This document shows positions 53,505 through 63,047 of a stretch of DNA of 64,000 bases, in pieces. The position numbers and the translations under genes are program-made. The notes beneath the pieces are model-generated. The model was not told the origin of the DNA, made no database searches, and saw nothing but the letters and a program-made list of their open reading frames with translations. How positions within the stretch are numbered: the first letter of the stretch is position 1; every line of letters begins with the position of its first letter. The stretch lies in the NCBI GenBank assembly GCA_913778085.1, contig CAJYXJ010000042.1:1-64000 (forward strand), read 5' to 3'. Source of the stretch: an uncultured Chryseobacterium sp. (GTDB lineage Bacteria; Bacteroidota; Bacteroidia; Flavobacteriales; Weeksellaceae).

Positions 53505-53586
53505 AAGATGAGCAATTATTTACCCTAAGATATAAATAAAAAAGCGTTCCCGGTGGAAACGCTTTAAAATTCTATGTAGATGGATG

Positions 53587-55281
<1,695 letters not shown>

Positions 55282-55401
55282 TTAAATATGGGATATTTTT
55301 TATATATTCCATCGTATAAATAACCTGGCAGTGAGAAGTCCCGCACGGATTGGCCGGAAAAATGCATTCTTTTGCATGTATTCTAAATACAACAACTTAA
55401 A

Positions 55402-55860
55402 ATGAAGATTGAAAAGACAGTAAATATATTAAACAGAAGAGCCAGATTTGAGTATGAAATCCTCGAAGAATTTGAAGCCGGAATGGTTTTAACGGGTACG
55501 GAAATAAAATCTTTGCGTTCTTCAAAAGCATCTATTGCAGAATCCTTCTGTCAGTTTATTGATGGGGAATTGTACATTATCAACATGATGATTGACGAGT
55601 ATAAACTGGGAACTTTTTATAACCATAAAACAAAAAGGGAACGGAAATTGCTCTTGCACAAAAAAGAATTGCAAAAACTTGAAAAAAAGTTAAAGGATGC
55701 AGGCAATACGATTATTCCTTTGAAATTATATATCAATGACAGGGGAAAAGCAAAGGTCCTGATTGCGCTTGGTAGAGGTAAAAAACTCTTTGATAAAAGG
55801 GAAAGCATTAAAGATAGAGAAAATAAAAGAAACCTCGACAGAATATTAAAGAAAAGTTAA
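55402..55860 (+). CDS. smpB: SsrA-binding protein SmpB
   Basis: A 152-residue SmpB (NRRARFEYEILEEFEAGMVL, TGTEIKSLR, KLYINDRGKAKVLIALGRGK, basic C-terminal tail). Guides tmRNA to stalled ribosomes. tmRNA itself is not found in the window. Confidence 0.97.
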   Translation: MKIEKTVNILNRRARFEYEILEEFEAGMVLTGTEIKSLRSSKASIAESFCQFIDGELYIINMMIDEYKLGTFYNHKTKRERKLLLHKKELQKLEKKLKDAGNTIIPLKLYINDRGKAKVLIALGRGKKLFDKRESIKDRENKRNLDRILKKS

Positions 55861-55876
55861 AAATCACCGTAAAAAC

Positions 55877-55908
55877 TTTGTATATAAAGAAAAATTATAT
55901 TTATTTTG
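55877..55908 (+). promoter_or_regulatory. promoter of the OmpA/TSP3 gene
   Basis: TTTG (55877-55880), 20 nt, TTATTTTG (55901-55908), one mismatch in the -7 element. Start codon 30 nt later. Confidence 0.5.
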
Positions 55909-55937
55909 CATTATCAATTATTTAATCATTTAATTCT

Positions 55938-57425
55938 ATGAAAAATCTAAAATTAGGAATTTCAGCATTGGCACTTACTGTTGCTTCTACTGTGTTCGCT
56001 CAGACTACCAACAATCCGTGGTTGATCGGAGTTGGTGCTCACGCGGAAAATCACCTGGCACAGGGAAGTAACTTTAGTAATACATTCTCTGCTAGAAACT
56101 TGACAAAAACAATGTTCAATGTGAACAATTTCTCTATTACTCCACCATTATCAAAACTTACTGTAGCTAGGAACATCGGTAAAGGTTTGGTAATTGACTG
56201 GCAGACAACTGTTGGGAATGTTGAAAACAAAAGATTCAACATGGGGAAAGAGTTCATGTTAATGACAGGTCTTGGTTTCCAGGCTAAAGCTGCAGGGCTT
56301 ATCTGGAATGAAGAATCTTGGTTCGACCCATATTTAAGAGTTGGTGCTAACTACCTGAGACATGATTACACTTCACTTACATTCCCAAGAATGGATGCTA
56401 ACGGTGTAATGGTAAGCAATGGTGAGAACGGTAACGAAAATGGTAAAGCTAACTTCTTTGCTGTAGCTGCAGGTGCTGGTGTTAACTTCTGGTTAACCAA
56501 GAACTTCGGTTTAGGCGTACAGGGAGATTACGTAGCAACTCCTGGAGATAAATCAAACGTTGCTAATTTCTGGCAAGCTTCCGCATCTCTTAACTTCAGA
56601 TTCGGAAACAGAGACAGAGATAAGGATGGTATCTTAGATAAAGACGATTTATGTCCTGATACACCAGGTTTACCAGAATTCCAGGGATGTCCTGATACAG
56701 ATGGTGACGGTGTTCCAGATAAAGACGATCAATGTCCAGATGTGGCTGGTCCGGTTGAAAACAACGGATGCCCTTGGCCAGATACAGACGGTGACGGTGT
56801 AATCGATAAAGATGATGCTTGTCCTACAGTTGCAGGTCCGGCTGAAAACAATGGATGTCCTTGGCCAGATACTGACGGAGATGGTATCCTAGATAAAGAC
56901 GATGCTTGTCCTACAGTTCCAGGTCTTCCAGAATACAACGGATGTCCTAAGCCTAAAAAAGTTACTGCAACTGAATTAGAGACAAAAATCGGAAGTGTAT
57001 TCTTTGATTTCAACAAAGCTACGATCAGACCAGAATCTAAACCAGCTTTAGATGAGGCTGCTGACTTAATTAAGAAAGACGGAGGTAACTACCTATTAGA
57101 AGGTAGAACTGATGCTAAGGGATCTGAAGCTTACAACTTGAAATTATCCAGAGAAAGAGCTGCTGCTGTAGTTGCTGCTTTGGATGCAAGAGGGGTAGAT
57201 GCTAACGCTCTTAAATCTATCGGTGTTGGTAAAGCGAAAGCTACTGTACCAGCTACAGCTTCTGATGCTGAAAGACAAGTAGACAGAAAAGTAGTGGTAA
57301 CAGCTATCGAAGATGCGGCTCAGTGGGAAGCTCTTAAGAAAAGAGACTACGAAGATCCGACTCCGGTAAAAGTTAAAAAAGCTCCGGCTAAGAAAAAAGC
57401 TCCGGCTAAAAAAAGAAGAAAATAA
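55938..57425 (+). CDS. OmpA family protein with TSP3 repeats
   Basis: A 495-residue outer-membrane protein. Signal peptide to residue 21 (ALTVASTVFAQ); an N-terminal eight-strand-like barrel (about 22-220). Thrombospondin type 3 calcium-binding repeats (about 225-340; DRDKDGILDKDDLCPD, DTDGDGVPDKDDQCPD and two more), and a C-terminal OmpA peptidoglycan-binding domain (SVFFDFNKATIRPESKPALD, LSRERAAAVVAAL). The end is a Lys/Ala tail, KAPAKKKAPAKKRRK. Likely one of the most abundant outer-membrane proteins. Two neighbouring TSP3 units repeat at 87-bp spacing in the DNA. Confidence 0.95.
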   Translation: MKNLKLGISALALTVASTVFAQTTNNPWLIGVGAHAENHLAQGSNFSNTFSARNLTKTMFNVNNFSITPPLSKLTVARNIGKGLVIDWQTTVGNVENKRFNMGKEFMLMTGLGFQAKAAGLIWNEESWFDPYLRVGANYLRHDYTSLTFPRMDANGVMVSNGENGNENGKANFFAVAAGAGVNFWLTKNFGLGVQGDYVATPGDKSNVANFWQASASLNFRFGNRDRDKDGILDKDDLCPDTPGLPEFQGCPDTDGDGVPDKDDQCPDVAGPVENNGCPWPDTDGDGVIDKDDACPTVAGPAENNGCPWPDTDGDGILDKDDACPTVPGLPEYNGCPKPKKVTATELETKIGSVFFDFNKATIRPESKPALDEAADLIKKDGGNYLLEGRTDAKGSEAYNLKLSRERAAAVVAALDARGVDANALKSIGVGKAKATVPATASDAERQVDRKVVVTAIEDAAQWEALKKRDYEDPTPVKVKKAPAKKKAPAKKRRK

Positions 57426-57444
57426 TTAAATTTTTCTAAATATA

Positions 57445-57478
57445 AATACCTCCAGTGTTCTGGGGGTATTTTTTTTTC
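57445..57478 (+). terminator. terminator after the OmpA gene
   Basis: AATACCTCCAG pairs with CTGGGGGTATT (one mismatch/bulge) around TGTT, followed by a run of nine T. Confidence 0.88.
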
Positions 57479-57491
57479 GTTGACTTTTAAT

Positions 57492-57499
57492 TAATTTTG
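57492..57499 (+). promoter_or_regulatory. -7 element before the YebC-family gene
   Basis: TAATTTTG is a perfect -7 match, 20 nt before ATG 57520. No TTTG at the -33 position (T-run of the terminator instead). Confidence 0.4.
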
Positions 57500-57519
57500 T
57501 TAAAAATTTAAAAATTAAA

Positions 57520-58260
57520 ATGGGAAGAGCATTTGAATATAGAAAAGCTTCTAAAATGGCCCGGTGGGACAAGATGGCCAAAACTTTCTCCAAAATAGGT
57601 AAGGACATCGCATTGGCTGTAAAGGCCGGCGGTACAGATCCCGAATCCAATCCTGCATTGCGAAGATGCATCCAGAATGCAAAAGGAGCCAACATGCCGA
57701 AAGACAATGTCGAAAGAGCGATTAAGAAGGCAAGTGGTGCCGATGCGGAAAATTATGAAGAAATTACCTATGAAGGATATGGTCAGGGTGGCGTTGCTTT
57801 CTTTGTGGAATGTACCACAAACAATACAACAAGAACCGTTGCCAATGTAAGGGCGATTTTCAATAAATTTGACGGCAATCTTGGGAAGAATGGCGAGCTG
57901 GCCTTCATCTTCGACAGAAAAGGGATTTTTACCATTGATCTGGCTCAAATTAAGATGGATTGGGATGATTTCGAGATGGAAATGATCGACGGCGGTGCGG
58001 AAGATGTGGAGAAGGATGAGGAAGAAGTAATGATTACCACTGCGTTTGAAGATTTCGGTTCTCTGTCGCACAAACTGGATGAACTGGGAATTGAAGCAAA
58101 AAGCGCGGAACTGCAGAGGATTCCTAACAATACCAAAGAAGTGAACGAAGAGCAGTTCAAGGCAAATATGAAAATGCTGGAACGTTTTGAGGACGATGAT
58201 GATGTACAGAACGTGTATCACAACATGGAAATCACCGAAGAGCTGATGGAAACCATATAA
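57520..58260 (+). CDS. YebC/PmpR-family protein
   Basis: A 246-residue YebC-family protein (MGRAFEYRKASKMARWDKM; GGTDPESNPALRRCIQNAK; NMPKDNVERAIKKASG; YEGYGQGGVAFFVECTTNN). Members are described as transcription regulators and more recently as translation factors relieving ribosome stalls at proline stretches. Acidic C-terminal third. Canonical length. Confidence 0.95.
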   Translation: MGRAFEYRKASKMARWDKMAKTFSKIGKDIALAVKAGGTDPESNPALRRCIQNAKGANMPKDNVERAIKKASGADAENYEEITYEGYGQGGVAFFVECTTNNTTRTVANVRAIFNKFDGNLGKNGELAFIFDRKGIFTIDLAQIKMDWDDFEMEMIDGGAEDVEKDEEEVMITTAFEDFGSLSHKLDELGIEAKSAELQRIPNNTKEVNEEQFKANMKMLERFEDDDDVQNVYHNMEITEELMETI

Positions 58261-58318
58261 AAAAATAATATAGCATTCATATACAGTTAATTTTCAAGTA
58301 CTTTCTTTGCATAAAACT

Positions 58319-59143
58319 ATGAAAAGAAACGTTGAATTAGTTGTTATATCGGATGTTCATTTGGGAACTTACGGATGTAAGGCTAAAGAACTATTAAGAT
58401 ATCTTAATTCCATTCAACCTAAAACGCTGGTGCTGAACGGAGATATTATCGATATCTGGCAGTTCAAAAAGTCTTACTTCCCTAAACCCCACCTGAAAGT
58501 GATCAAAAAAATCCTTTCATTGGCTACAAAAAATACCGATGTGTTCTACATCACCGGAAATCACGACGAGATGTTCCGCAAGTTTACTGACTTCGAATTG
58601 GGTAAACTTAAAGTCTGCAATAAAATCTGCCTGAATATTAACGATAAGAAAACCTGGATTTTTCACGGGGATGTCTTCGACGCATCCGTACAGCATTCCA
58701 AATGGATTGCCAAATTAGGAGGGAAAGGTTATGATCTCCTGATTGTCATCAATAATATTGTCAACTGGTTTTTAGAAAAAATGGGAAAAGAGAAATACTC
58801 TTTTTCAAAAAAAATTAAGAACAATGTAAAAAAAGCGGTTAAATATATCGGCGATTTCGAACTTACCGCTTCCGAATTGGCGATCGATAACCATTATGAT
58901 TATGTCATCTGCGGCCATATCCATCAGCCCCAGATTCGTGAAGTTGTTAATAAAAAAGGTTCATGTACGTATATGAATTCGGGAGACTGGATTGAAAACC
59001 TTTCTGCACTGGAATACAATGAAAACGAATGGAAGATTTTTTATTATGATGACCACAAGCATATGCTGAAAGACGATATTGAAGAAATTAAAGAGATTGA
59101 CAGCACGGAACTTTTAAAAATAGTAACCAGTTTCACCAAATGA
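58319..59143 (+). CDS. LpxH-like metallophosphoesterase
   Basis: A 274-residue enzyme with the metallophosphatase motifs SDVHLGTYG (11-19), NGDIIDIW (40-47), GNHDEMF (80-86) and GHIHQPQ. The arrangement, with helical insert, resembles UDP-2,3-diacylglucosamine hydrolases (lipid A synthesis) but the branch is that of two-domain flavobacterial homologues, so the substrate is uncertain. ATG 58319 is used; the longer frame from TTG 58307 adds four residues. Coupled to the glycosyltransferase by ATGA. Confidence 0.82.
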   Translation: MKRNVELVVISDVHLGTYGCKAKELLRYLNSIQPKTLVLNGDIIDIWQFKKSYFPKPHLKVIKKILSLATKNTDVFYITGNHDEMFRKFTDFELGKLKVCNKICLNINDKKTWIFHGDVFDASVQHSKWIAKLGGKGYDLLIVINNIVNWFLEKMGKEKYSFSKKIKNNVKKAVKYIGDFELTASELAIDNHYDYVICGHIHQPQIREVVNKKGSCTYMNSGDWIENLSALEYNENEWKIFYYDDHKHMLKDDIEEIKEIDSTELLKIVTSFTK

Positions 59144-60111
59144 AAATTCTATATGCTTTCCAGGGAACCGGTAACGGTCATGTAGCACGTGCGCAGGAAA
59201 TTGTTCCGATCCTGAAAAAATATGCCTCGGTTGACACTTTAATCAGTGGTCATCAGTCGCAGTTAAAGGCCGGTTTCGACATTAACTTTCAATATAATGG
59301 GATTTCTCTGCTGTATAACAAAACAGGAGGATTATCCTATCGCAAAACATTTACAGAAAATAAATTTCTGGAAGCGGTCAGAAATATACAGGAGATAGAT
59401 CTCTCAAAATACCATTTAATTATCAACGATTACGAGCCGCTGACAGGTTGGGCATGTAAACTGAAAAAACTGCCGATGATCGAGCTGAGTCATCAGGCTT
59501 CCATGCTGTTTAAAGAAACTCCACGACCGGAGAAGAGAGATTTCTTCGGAGATCTGGTCCTTCAATATTATGTTCCAAGCAAAAGACGGATCGGTTTTCA
59601 TTTTGAAAATTACCATCCGCAGATTAAAAAACCGGTAATCAGACGGAAAATCAGAAATCTCTATCCGGAAAAGAAAGGATTCTATCTGGTGTATCTGCCA
59701 AGTTTTTCAGATGAAAATATCATAAAGGTTTTAAAACAGATTCCGGTACAATGGAAGGTTTTTTCCAAGTATTCAAATCTTTATTTTAAAGAGGGAAATA
59801 TTGAAGTTTTTCCGATTGATGAAACCGAATATTTAAAAGCTTTTGAGAATTGTGAAGGCATTCTTTGTAATGCAGGATTTGAAAGCCCTGCCGAGGCACT
59901 TTTCATGGATAAGAAATTATTCGTCATTCCGATTCACAATCAGTATGAGCAGGAATGCAATGCCTGTGCTCTGGATAAGATGGGAATTCCTAATTCCACG
60001 GTTTTAAAGCTGGAAGAAATACAGCATTGGGTAGCTTCAGATCAGCACCTGAGAGTAGATTATCCGGATGATATTGAAGAAATATTAATCAATGAAGTAT
60101 TAACGCTCTGA
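59140..60111 (+). CDS. MJ1255-type glycosyltransferase
   Basis: A 323-residue GT-B glycosyltransferase. N-terminal YAFQGTGNGHVARAQEIV, middle LIINDYEPLTGWACKL and C-terminal CEGILCNAGFESPAEALFMD, with donor-binding GFESPAEAL. This is the MJ1255/VC2487 group (recalled). With the upstream phosphoesterase it may work in glycolipid synthesis. Its 3' end overlaps the convergent GNAT gene by 12 bp. Confidence 0.82.
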   Translation: MKILYAFQGTGNGHVARAQEIVPILKKYASVDTLISGHQSQLKAGFDINFQYNGISLLYNKTGGLSYRKTFTENKFLEAVRNIQEIDLSKYHLIINDYEPLTGWACKLKKLPMIELSHQASMLFKETPRPEKRDFFGDLVLQYYVPSKRRIGFHFENYHPQIKKPVIRRKIRNLYPEKKGFYLVYLPSFSDENIIKVLKQIPVQWKVFSKYSNLYFKEGNIEVFPIDETEYLKAFENCEGILCNAGFESPAEALFMDKKLFVIPIHNQYEQECNACALDKMGIPNSTVLKLEEIQHWVASDQHLRVDYPDDIEEILINEVLTL

Positions 60112-60390
60112 GAATACATCTTCCACGTCGTTCATCCTTCTCATTACTGCTCTGGCATAAGAACAATGCGGATAAACTTTCCAGTTGTTTTCCCGGGCAA
60201 ATTTTACAGCTTCTTCCACCAGGTATTTTCCCATTCCCCGGCCTTCAAATTCCCGGTGTACGAGAACAAACGATATGACCAATTTATTATCCTGCGGAAA
60301 AATGGTGTACGTAAGTCTCCCAACCTCTTTGACATCATTATTAAGAGTAATGACCCCGCCGTTTCCTGATTTGTTATTCTCGAACCGCAT
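60100..60390 (-). CDS. small GNAT-family N-acetyltransferase
   Basis: A 96-residue minimal GNAT domain (YjdJ type): LVISFVLVHREFEGRGMGKY with the acetyl-CoA pyrophosphate loop RGxG, LVEEAVKFARENNWKVYPHC and a C-terminal YARAVMRR. Substrate unknown. Convergent overlap with the glycosyltransferase gene. Confidence 0.88.
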   Translation of the reverse strand: MRFENNKSGNGGVITLNNDVKEVGRLTYTIFPQDNKLVISFVLVHREFEGRGMGKYLVEEAVKFARENNWKVYPHCSYARAVMRRMNDVEDVFSER

Positions 60391-60441
60391 AGCTTAAAAT
60401 TTTATAAAGCGTAAAATACAAAAACTGCACCGCGAAAGGTT

Positions 60442-60797
60442 TTATTTGTATTTGGCGATTTCTGCTTTTAGTGATTCGATCTCTGCTTCCAATTTGTTGA
60501 TATATTTTTTCTGGGATTCCCAAACCGAAAGTGGAATATTATAATTGTTATTATTAATAATGTTTCCTGTTGCGTGTTCATTATCATTAAAAATGAAAAC
60601 CATATTTTCATCCGCCTCGTAAATTTCTTCGATAGGAACATCTAAAGTATCTGCTATTTTTTTCCACTCTTGCATAGAAATTTTTGCGGTTTCTCTCTTC
60701 TGTTGTAGTTGAAAACATCCATACAAAGGATGTCTGCCATTCTTTCTTGACTGATGTTTCTTCTTTTGCGGGCTTCAACGAGTTTTGTTTTTTCCAT
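60442..60797 (-). pseudogene. XRE-family regulator, frameshifted
   Basis: ATG 60797 starts a helix-turn-helix domain (MEKTKLVEARKRRNISQERM, ADILCMDVFNYNRREK) that leaves frame near 60690. The remainder, AKISMQEWKKIADTLDVPIE, EIYEADENMVFIF and a C-terminal coiled coil (INKLEAEIESLKAEIAKYK), continues in another frame to 60442. One base is missing relative to a continuous gene. The regulator would bind DNA as a dimer; three operator-like half-sites lie just upstream. Nanopore-like error or true inactivation cannot be told apart. Confidence 0.75.
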
Positions 60798-60826
60798 TTT
60801 GTAAAGTTTAGTGTAAAGATAATTTT

Positions 60827-60855
60827 ATTGCGAAAAATCGCAATAAAATCGCAAT
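60827..60855. promoter_or_regulatory. three operator half-sites at 11-bp spacing
   Basis: ATTGCGA (60827-60833), TCGCAAT (60838-60844) and TCGCAAT (60849-60855). The first two form a perfect dyad; all are 11 bp apart, one helical turn. They lie between the divergent XRE gene and the secreted-peptide gene and are the likely binding site of that regulator. Confidence 0.65.
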
Positions 60856-60886
60856 AAGAAAATTATATTTGATTGTACTAAATTTT

Positions 60887-60894
60887 TATTTTTG
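60887..60894 (+). promoter_or_regulatory. -7 element before secreted-peptide gene
   Basis: TATTTTTG, a perfect match, 13 nt before ATG 60908. A TTTG at 60868-60871 is only 15 nt upstream. Confidence 0.4.
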
Positions 60895-60907
60895 ATCTGT
60901 TTAACAA

Positions 60908-61131
60908 ATGAAAAAAACGATTATGAAAAAAGCAATTTTATTAGGTGCTTTCTTAGTGGCAGGCGTAGTTTCTGCTTTCCCTTTCAGAACTTCATGTGGA
61001 AAAGTTCTTCAAGTTAGTCAAACTATCCAGATCACATGACATTAGATCAACTGGCAAACTATTTAGGTGACGTTAATAGCGAAGTTTGCCCAAATGCTGG
61101 TACAGTGGTGATTCATATTTATTACCATTAA
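60908..61131 (+). pseudogene. small secreted peptide gene, frameshifted
   Basis: ATG 60908 begins a signal peptide (MKKAILLGAFLVAGVVSA after a short MKKTI lead) and mature start FPFRTSCGKVLQVSQ, then stops at TGA after 43 codons. Another frame takes over near 61021 with NYPDHMTLDQLANYLGDVNS, EVCPNAGTVVIHIYYH and stop at 61131. The two halves together resemble the small two-cysteine exported proteins common in Chryseobacterium. One base has been gained or lost. Confidence 0.7.
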
Positions 61132-61149
61132 GAATTATTAAAAATGGAT

Positions 61150-61180
61150 GACCGCCATAAAAAGTGTCGGTCTTTTATTT
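61150..61180 (+). terminator. terminator after secreted-peptide gene
   Basis: GACCG (61150-61154) pairs with CGGTC (61168-61172), then TTTTATTT. Confidence 0.55.
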
Positions 61181-61196
61181 AAAAAGGAGTATTAAA

Positions 61197-61976
61197 ATGA
61201 AAAAGATTGTATCATTATTTCACTTATTAATTGTTATAGTTGTTTTTTCTCAGAAAAAATTTAATGTTGTTTATGAAGCAAATTATAAGTTAAATTATAA
61301 GCTTTCAAATGCGAATAGTTTCAAAAAAGAAACTACTTTCGCTCTTCTAATTAATGAGAATTCTTCCTTTTTTAAAGATTTACACAGATATATTTCAGAT
61401 TCTCTTATAGTAGAGAAAAAACTCAACACACTCGACGAAGCAATGAAATATAATACGGATTTCAGAGGGTATATTGGAACAACATCTGCAAAATTATATG
61501 TTACTGATGAAATTAATTATTCTTATTTTGAATATGAGGAACCAAACAATATAAATTGGAAGATTAAAAACGAATTTAAGACTGTTGCAGGGTATAGATG
61601 TCAAAGGGCAGAAGTTACTAAATATGGCAGAACTTGGATCGCTTGGTTTACTGCAGATATTCCGTTTCAATTTGGACCATATAAATTTAACGGATTACCA
61701 GGTTTAATTACTGAAGTATACGATTCTAAAGATGATTATCATTATACTCTTTATGCTTTCAGAAAAAGAAAATACACTTGTAAATCCGCTAATATTGCAA
61801 CCAATATAAAAAGAATGCCTAAAGAAAAAGTAGCCGAAGTCTTTAAAAATAGGCTTGCTGGAAAATTAAAATTAAATGAGCAATTTATAGAAAATCCTGA
61901 AGATCGCGAATATATTAGAAAAAATGCGGAAGAAGCTCTAAAAAAATATAATCCTATTGAATTGAATTTATATTAG
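61197..61976 (+). CDS. GLPGLI family protein
   Basis: A 259-residue exported protein of the Bacteroidetes GLPGLI family. Signal peptide MKKIVSLFHLLIVIVVFSQ; family signature in YKFNGLPGLITEVYDSKDDY preceded by the TWIAWFTADIPFQFGP stretch. Function unknown; members often lie near regulators or TonB receptors. ATG 61197 is preferred over the frame opening at 61164, which adds 11 non-signal residues. AT-rich compared with neighbours. Confidence 0.9.
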   Translation: MKKIVSLFHLLIVIVVFSQKKFNVVYEANYKLNYKLSNANSFKKETTFALLINENSSFFKDLHRYISDSLIVEKKLNTLDEAMKYNTDFRGYIGTTSAKLYVTDEINYSYFEYEEPNNINWKIKNEFKTVAGYRCQRAEVTKYGRTWIAWFTADIPFQFGPYKFNGLPGLITEVYDSKDDYHYTLYAFRKRKYTCKSANIATNIKRMPKEKVAEVFKNRLAGKLKLNEQFIENPEDREYIRKNAEEALKKYNPIELNLY

Positions 61977-62083
61977 AAAATTTTTCAAAATGACACCATC
62001 CCATTAAGTGCGAAAGTTAAAAGTTAGGCTTAGATTATAATCTGAGCCCAATTTTTAAAATAAATATAAACCACTCGCCATCC

Positions 62084-62250
62084 AGTCTTTTTATCTGATG
62101 ATGAGTCTTTGAGCCTCAAAATTCAGTCTTTTTACATGGTTGTTGAGTCTTTTTGATTCGTTAAAGAATCTTTTTACCTGAACATTGACTCTTTTATACT
62201 CAAAAACCACTCTTTTATACTCAATGTCGAGTGTAAAAGAGTGGTTTTTA
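62084..62250. repeat. degenerate 21-bp periodic array
   Basis: Eight units start at 62084, 62104, 62125, 62146, 62167, 62188, 62209 and 62230, so spacing is 21 bp apart from the first (20). Consensus A(G/C)TCTTTTTA plus 11 variable bases; the last unit is its complement-like GTAAAAGAGT. It fills the gap between the convergent GLPGLI and RDD genes. Too degenerate and short-spaced for CRISPR. Confidence 0.75.
62207..62248. terminator. bidirectional terminator at the array end
   Basis: CCACTCTTTTATACTC (62207-62222) pairs with GAGTGTAAAAGAGTGG (62229-62244), one mismatch, loop of 6, A-run before and T-run after. It serves both convergent genes. Confidence 0.85.
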
Positions 62251-62270
62251 AATATTTTAAATTTATTTTC

Positions 62271-63020
62271 CTAACTGTCCTTCCCCGTATAATAATTATA
62301 ATCCTTAATTACTATCCCGATAAACTGCCTTTCCGTCATTTTGGTGGCGTCCACTTCAAGCTTAAGGATGGTTTTGATTTTGTCGGAAAGCCTGCTGATA
62401 ATCTGCCGGTCGTCCACGCGGATGGCTTTCAGGTAATTGTCTTTGATAATCCTCATGTCATTGTCACTCAGAGCGATGACCTGCGGAAAAGTGGGAAGGT
62501 AATCTTCTTTGATGTTTTCTAAAATCGTGTGCGAAATAGTAATGCTGTTCTTTAAGGAGATTACCGCTGTTCCGGCGGCGATATCGCCCAAACGTTGATT
62601 GTTTTTGGAGACGATCATGGAGATCAGCCCCACAACGCCCATGAAAGTCGTATCAATAATCCTGAACACCCAGCGGATCATATAATCCCCGAATCCTGCC
62701 TGATAGCCGTCAATTTTAACGACCCTGATTTTCATGATTTTTTTACCGGGTGTCTGGCCTTCCATAAGGCTTTCCAAGACTAAAGGATAAATGAAAGTCG
62801 GGAAAAGCAGGATGACATAAATTGCCCGGATGGACCATGGATCAAGACCATTCAGAAGGTATCCCAAATCCAGGATATTGAAAAAAACGTAAAAAATAGC
62901 AATCGTATAGGCCGCCTGGATCAGGAGGTCGAGAATAAACGCAATCATGCGGTCTCCCACACTGGCCGTATTAAAATTAATATTTACATTTTGTGAAGTA
63001 TTAATGGCGATTTGAGACAT
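62271..63020 (-). CDS. RDD family membrane protein
   Basis: A 249-residue protein with the RDD domain: VGDRMIAFILDLLIQ (R-D-D positions), then MEGQTPGKKIMKIRVVKIDG and the following membrane helices (three in total) with NNQRLGDIAAGTAVI. A cytoplasmic C-terminal helical extension of about 90 residues ends the protein. Start ATG 63020; the longer frame to 63074 adds an 18-residue polar lead. Divergent from the SpoIIM gene with a 27-bp gap. Confidence 0.9.
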   Translation of the reverse strand: MSQIAINTSQNVNINFNTASVGDRMIAFILDLLIQAAYTIAIFYVFFNILDLGYLLNGLDPWSIRAIYVILLFPTFIYPLVLESLMEGQTPGKKIMKIRVVKIDGYQAGFGDYMIRWVFRIIDTTFMGVVGLISMIVSKNNQRLGDIAAGTAVISLKNSITISHTILENIKEDYLPTFPQVIALSDNDMRIIKDNYLKAIRVDDRQIISRLSDKIKTILKLEVDATKMTERQFIGIVIKDYNYYTGKDS

Positions 63021-63047
63021 AATTTTTATTATTTTAGCCTTACAATT

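Noticed and set aside
60908-61131. tmRNA or small RNA gene near smpB-type genes
   Set aside because: The region reads as a signal-peptide gene with a frame break, and no tRNA-like ends are visible.
62084-62250. CRISPR array
   Set aside because: Unit length is only 21 bp, conserved part about 10 bp and imperfect, no cas genes nearby, and the last units form a terminator.
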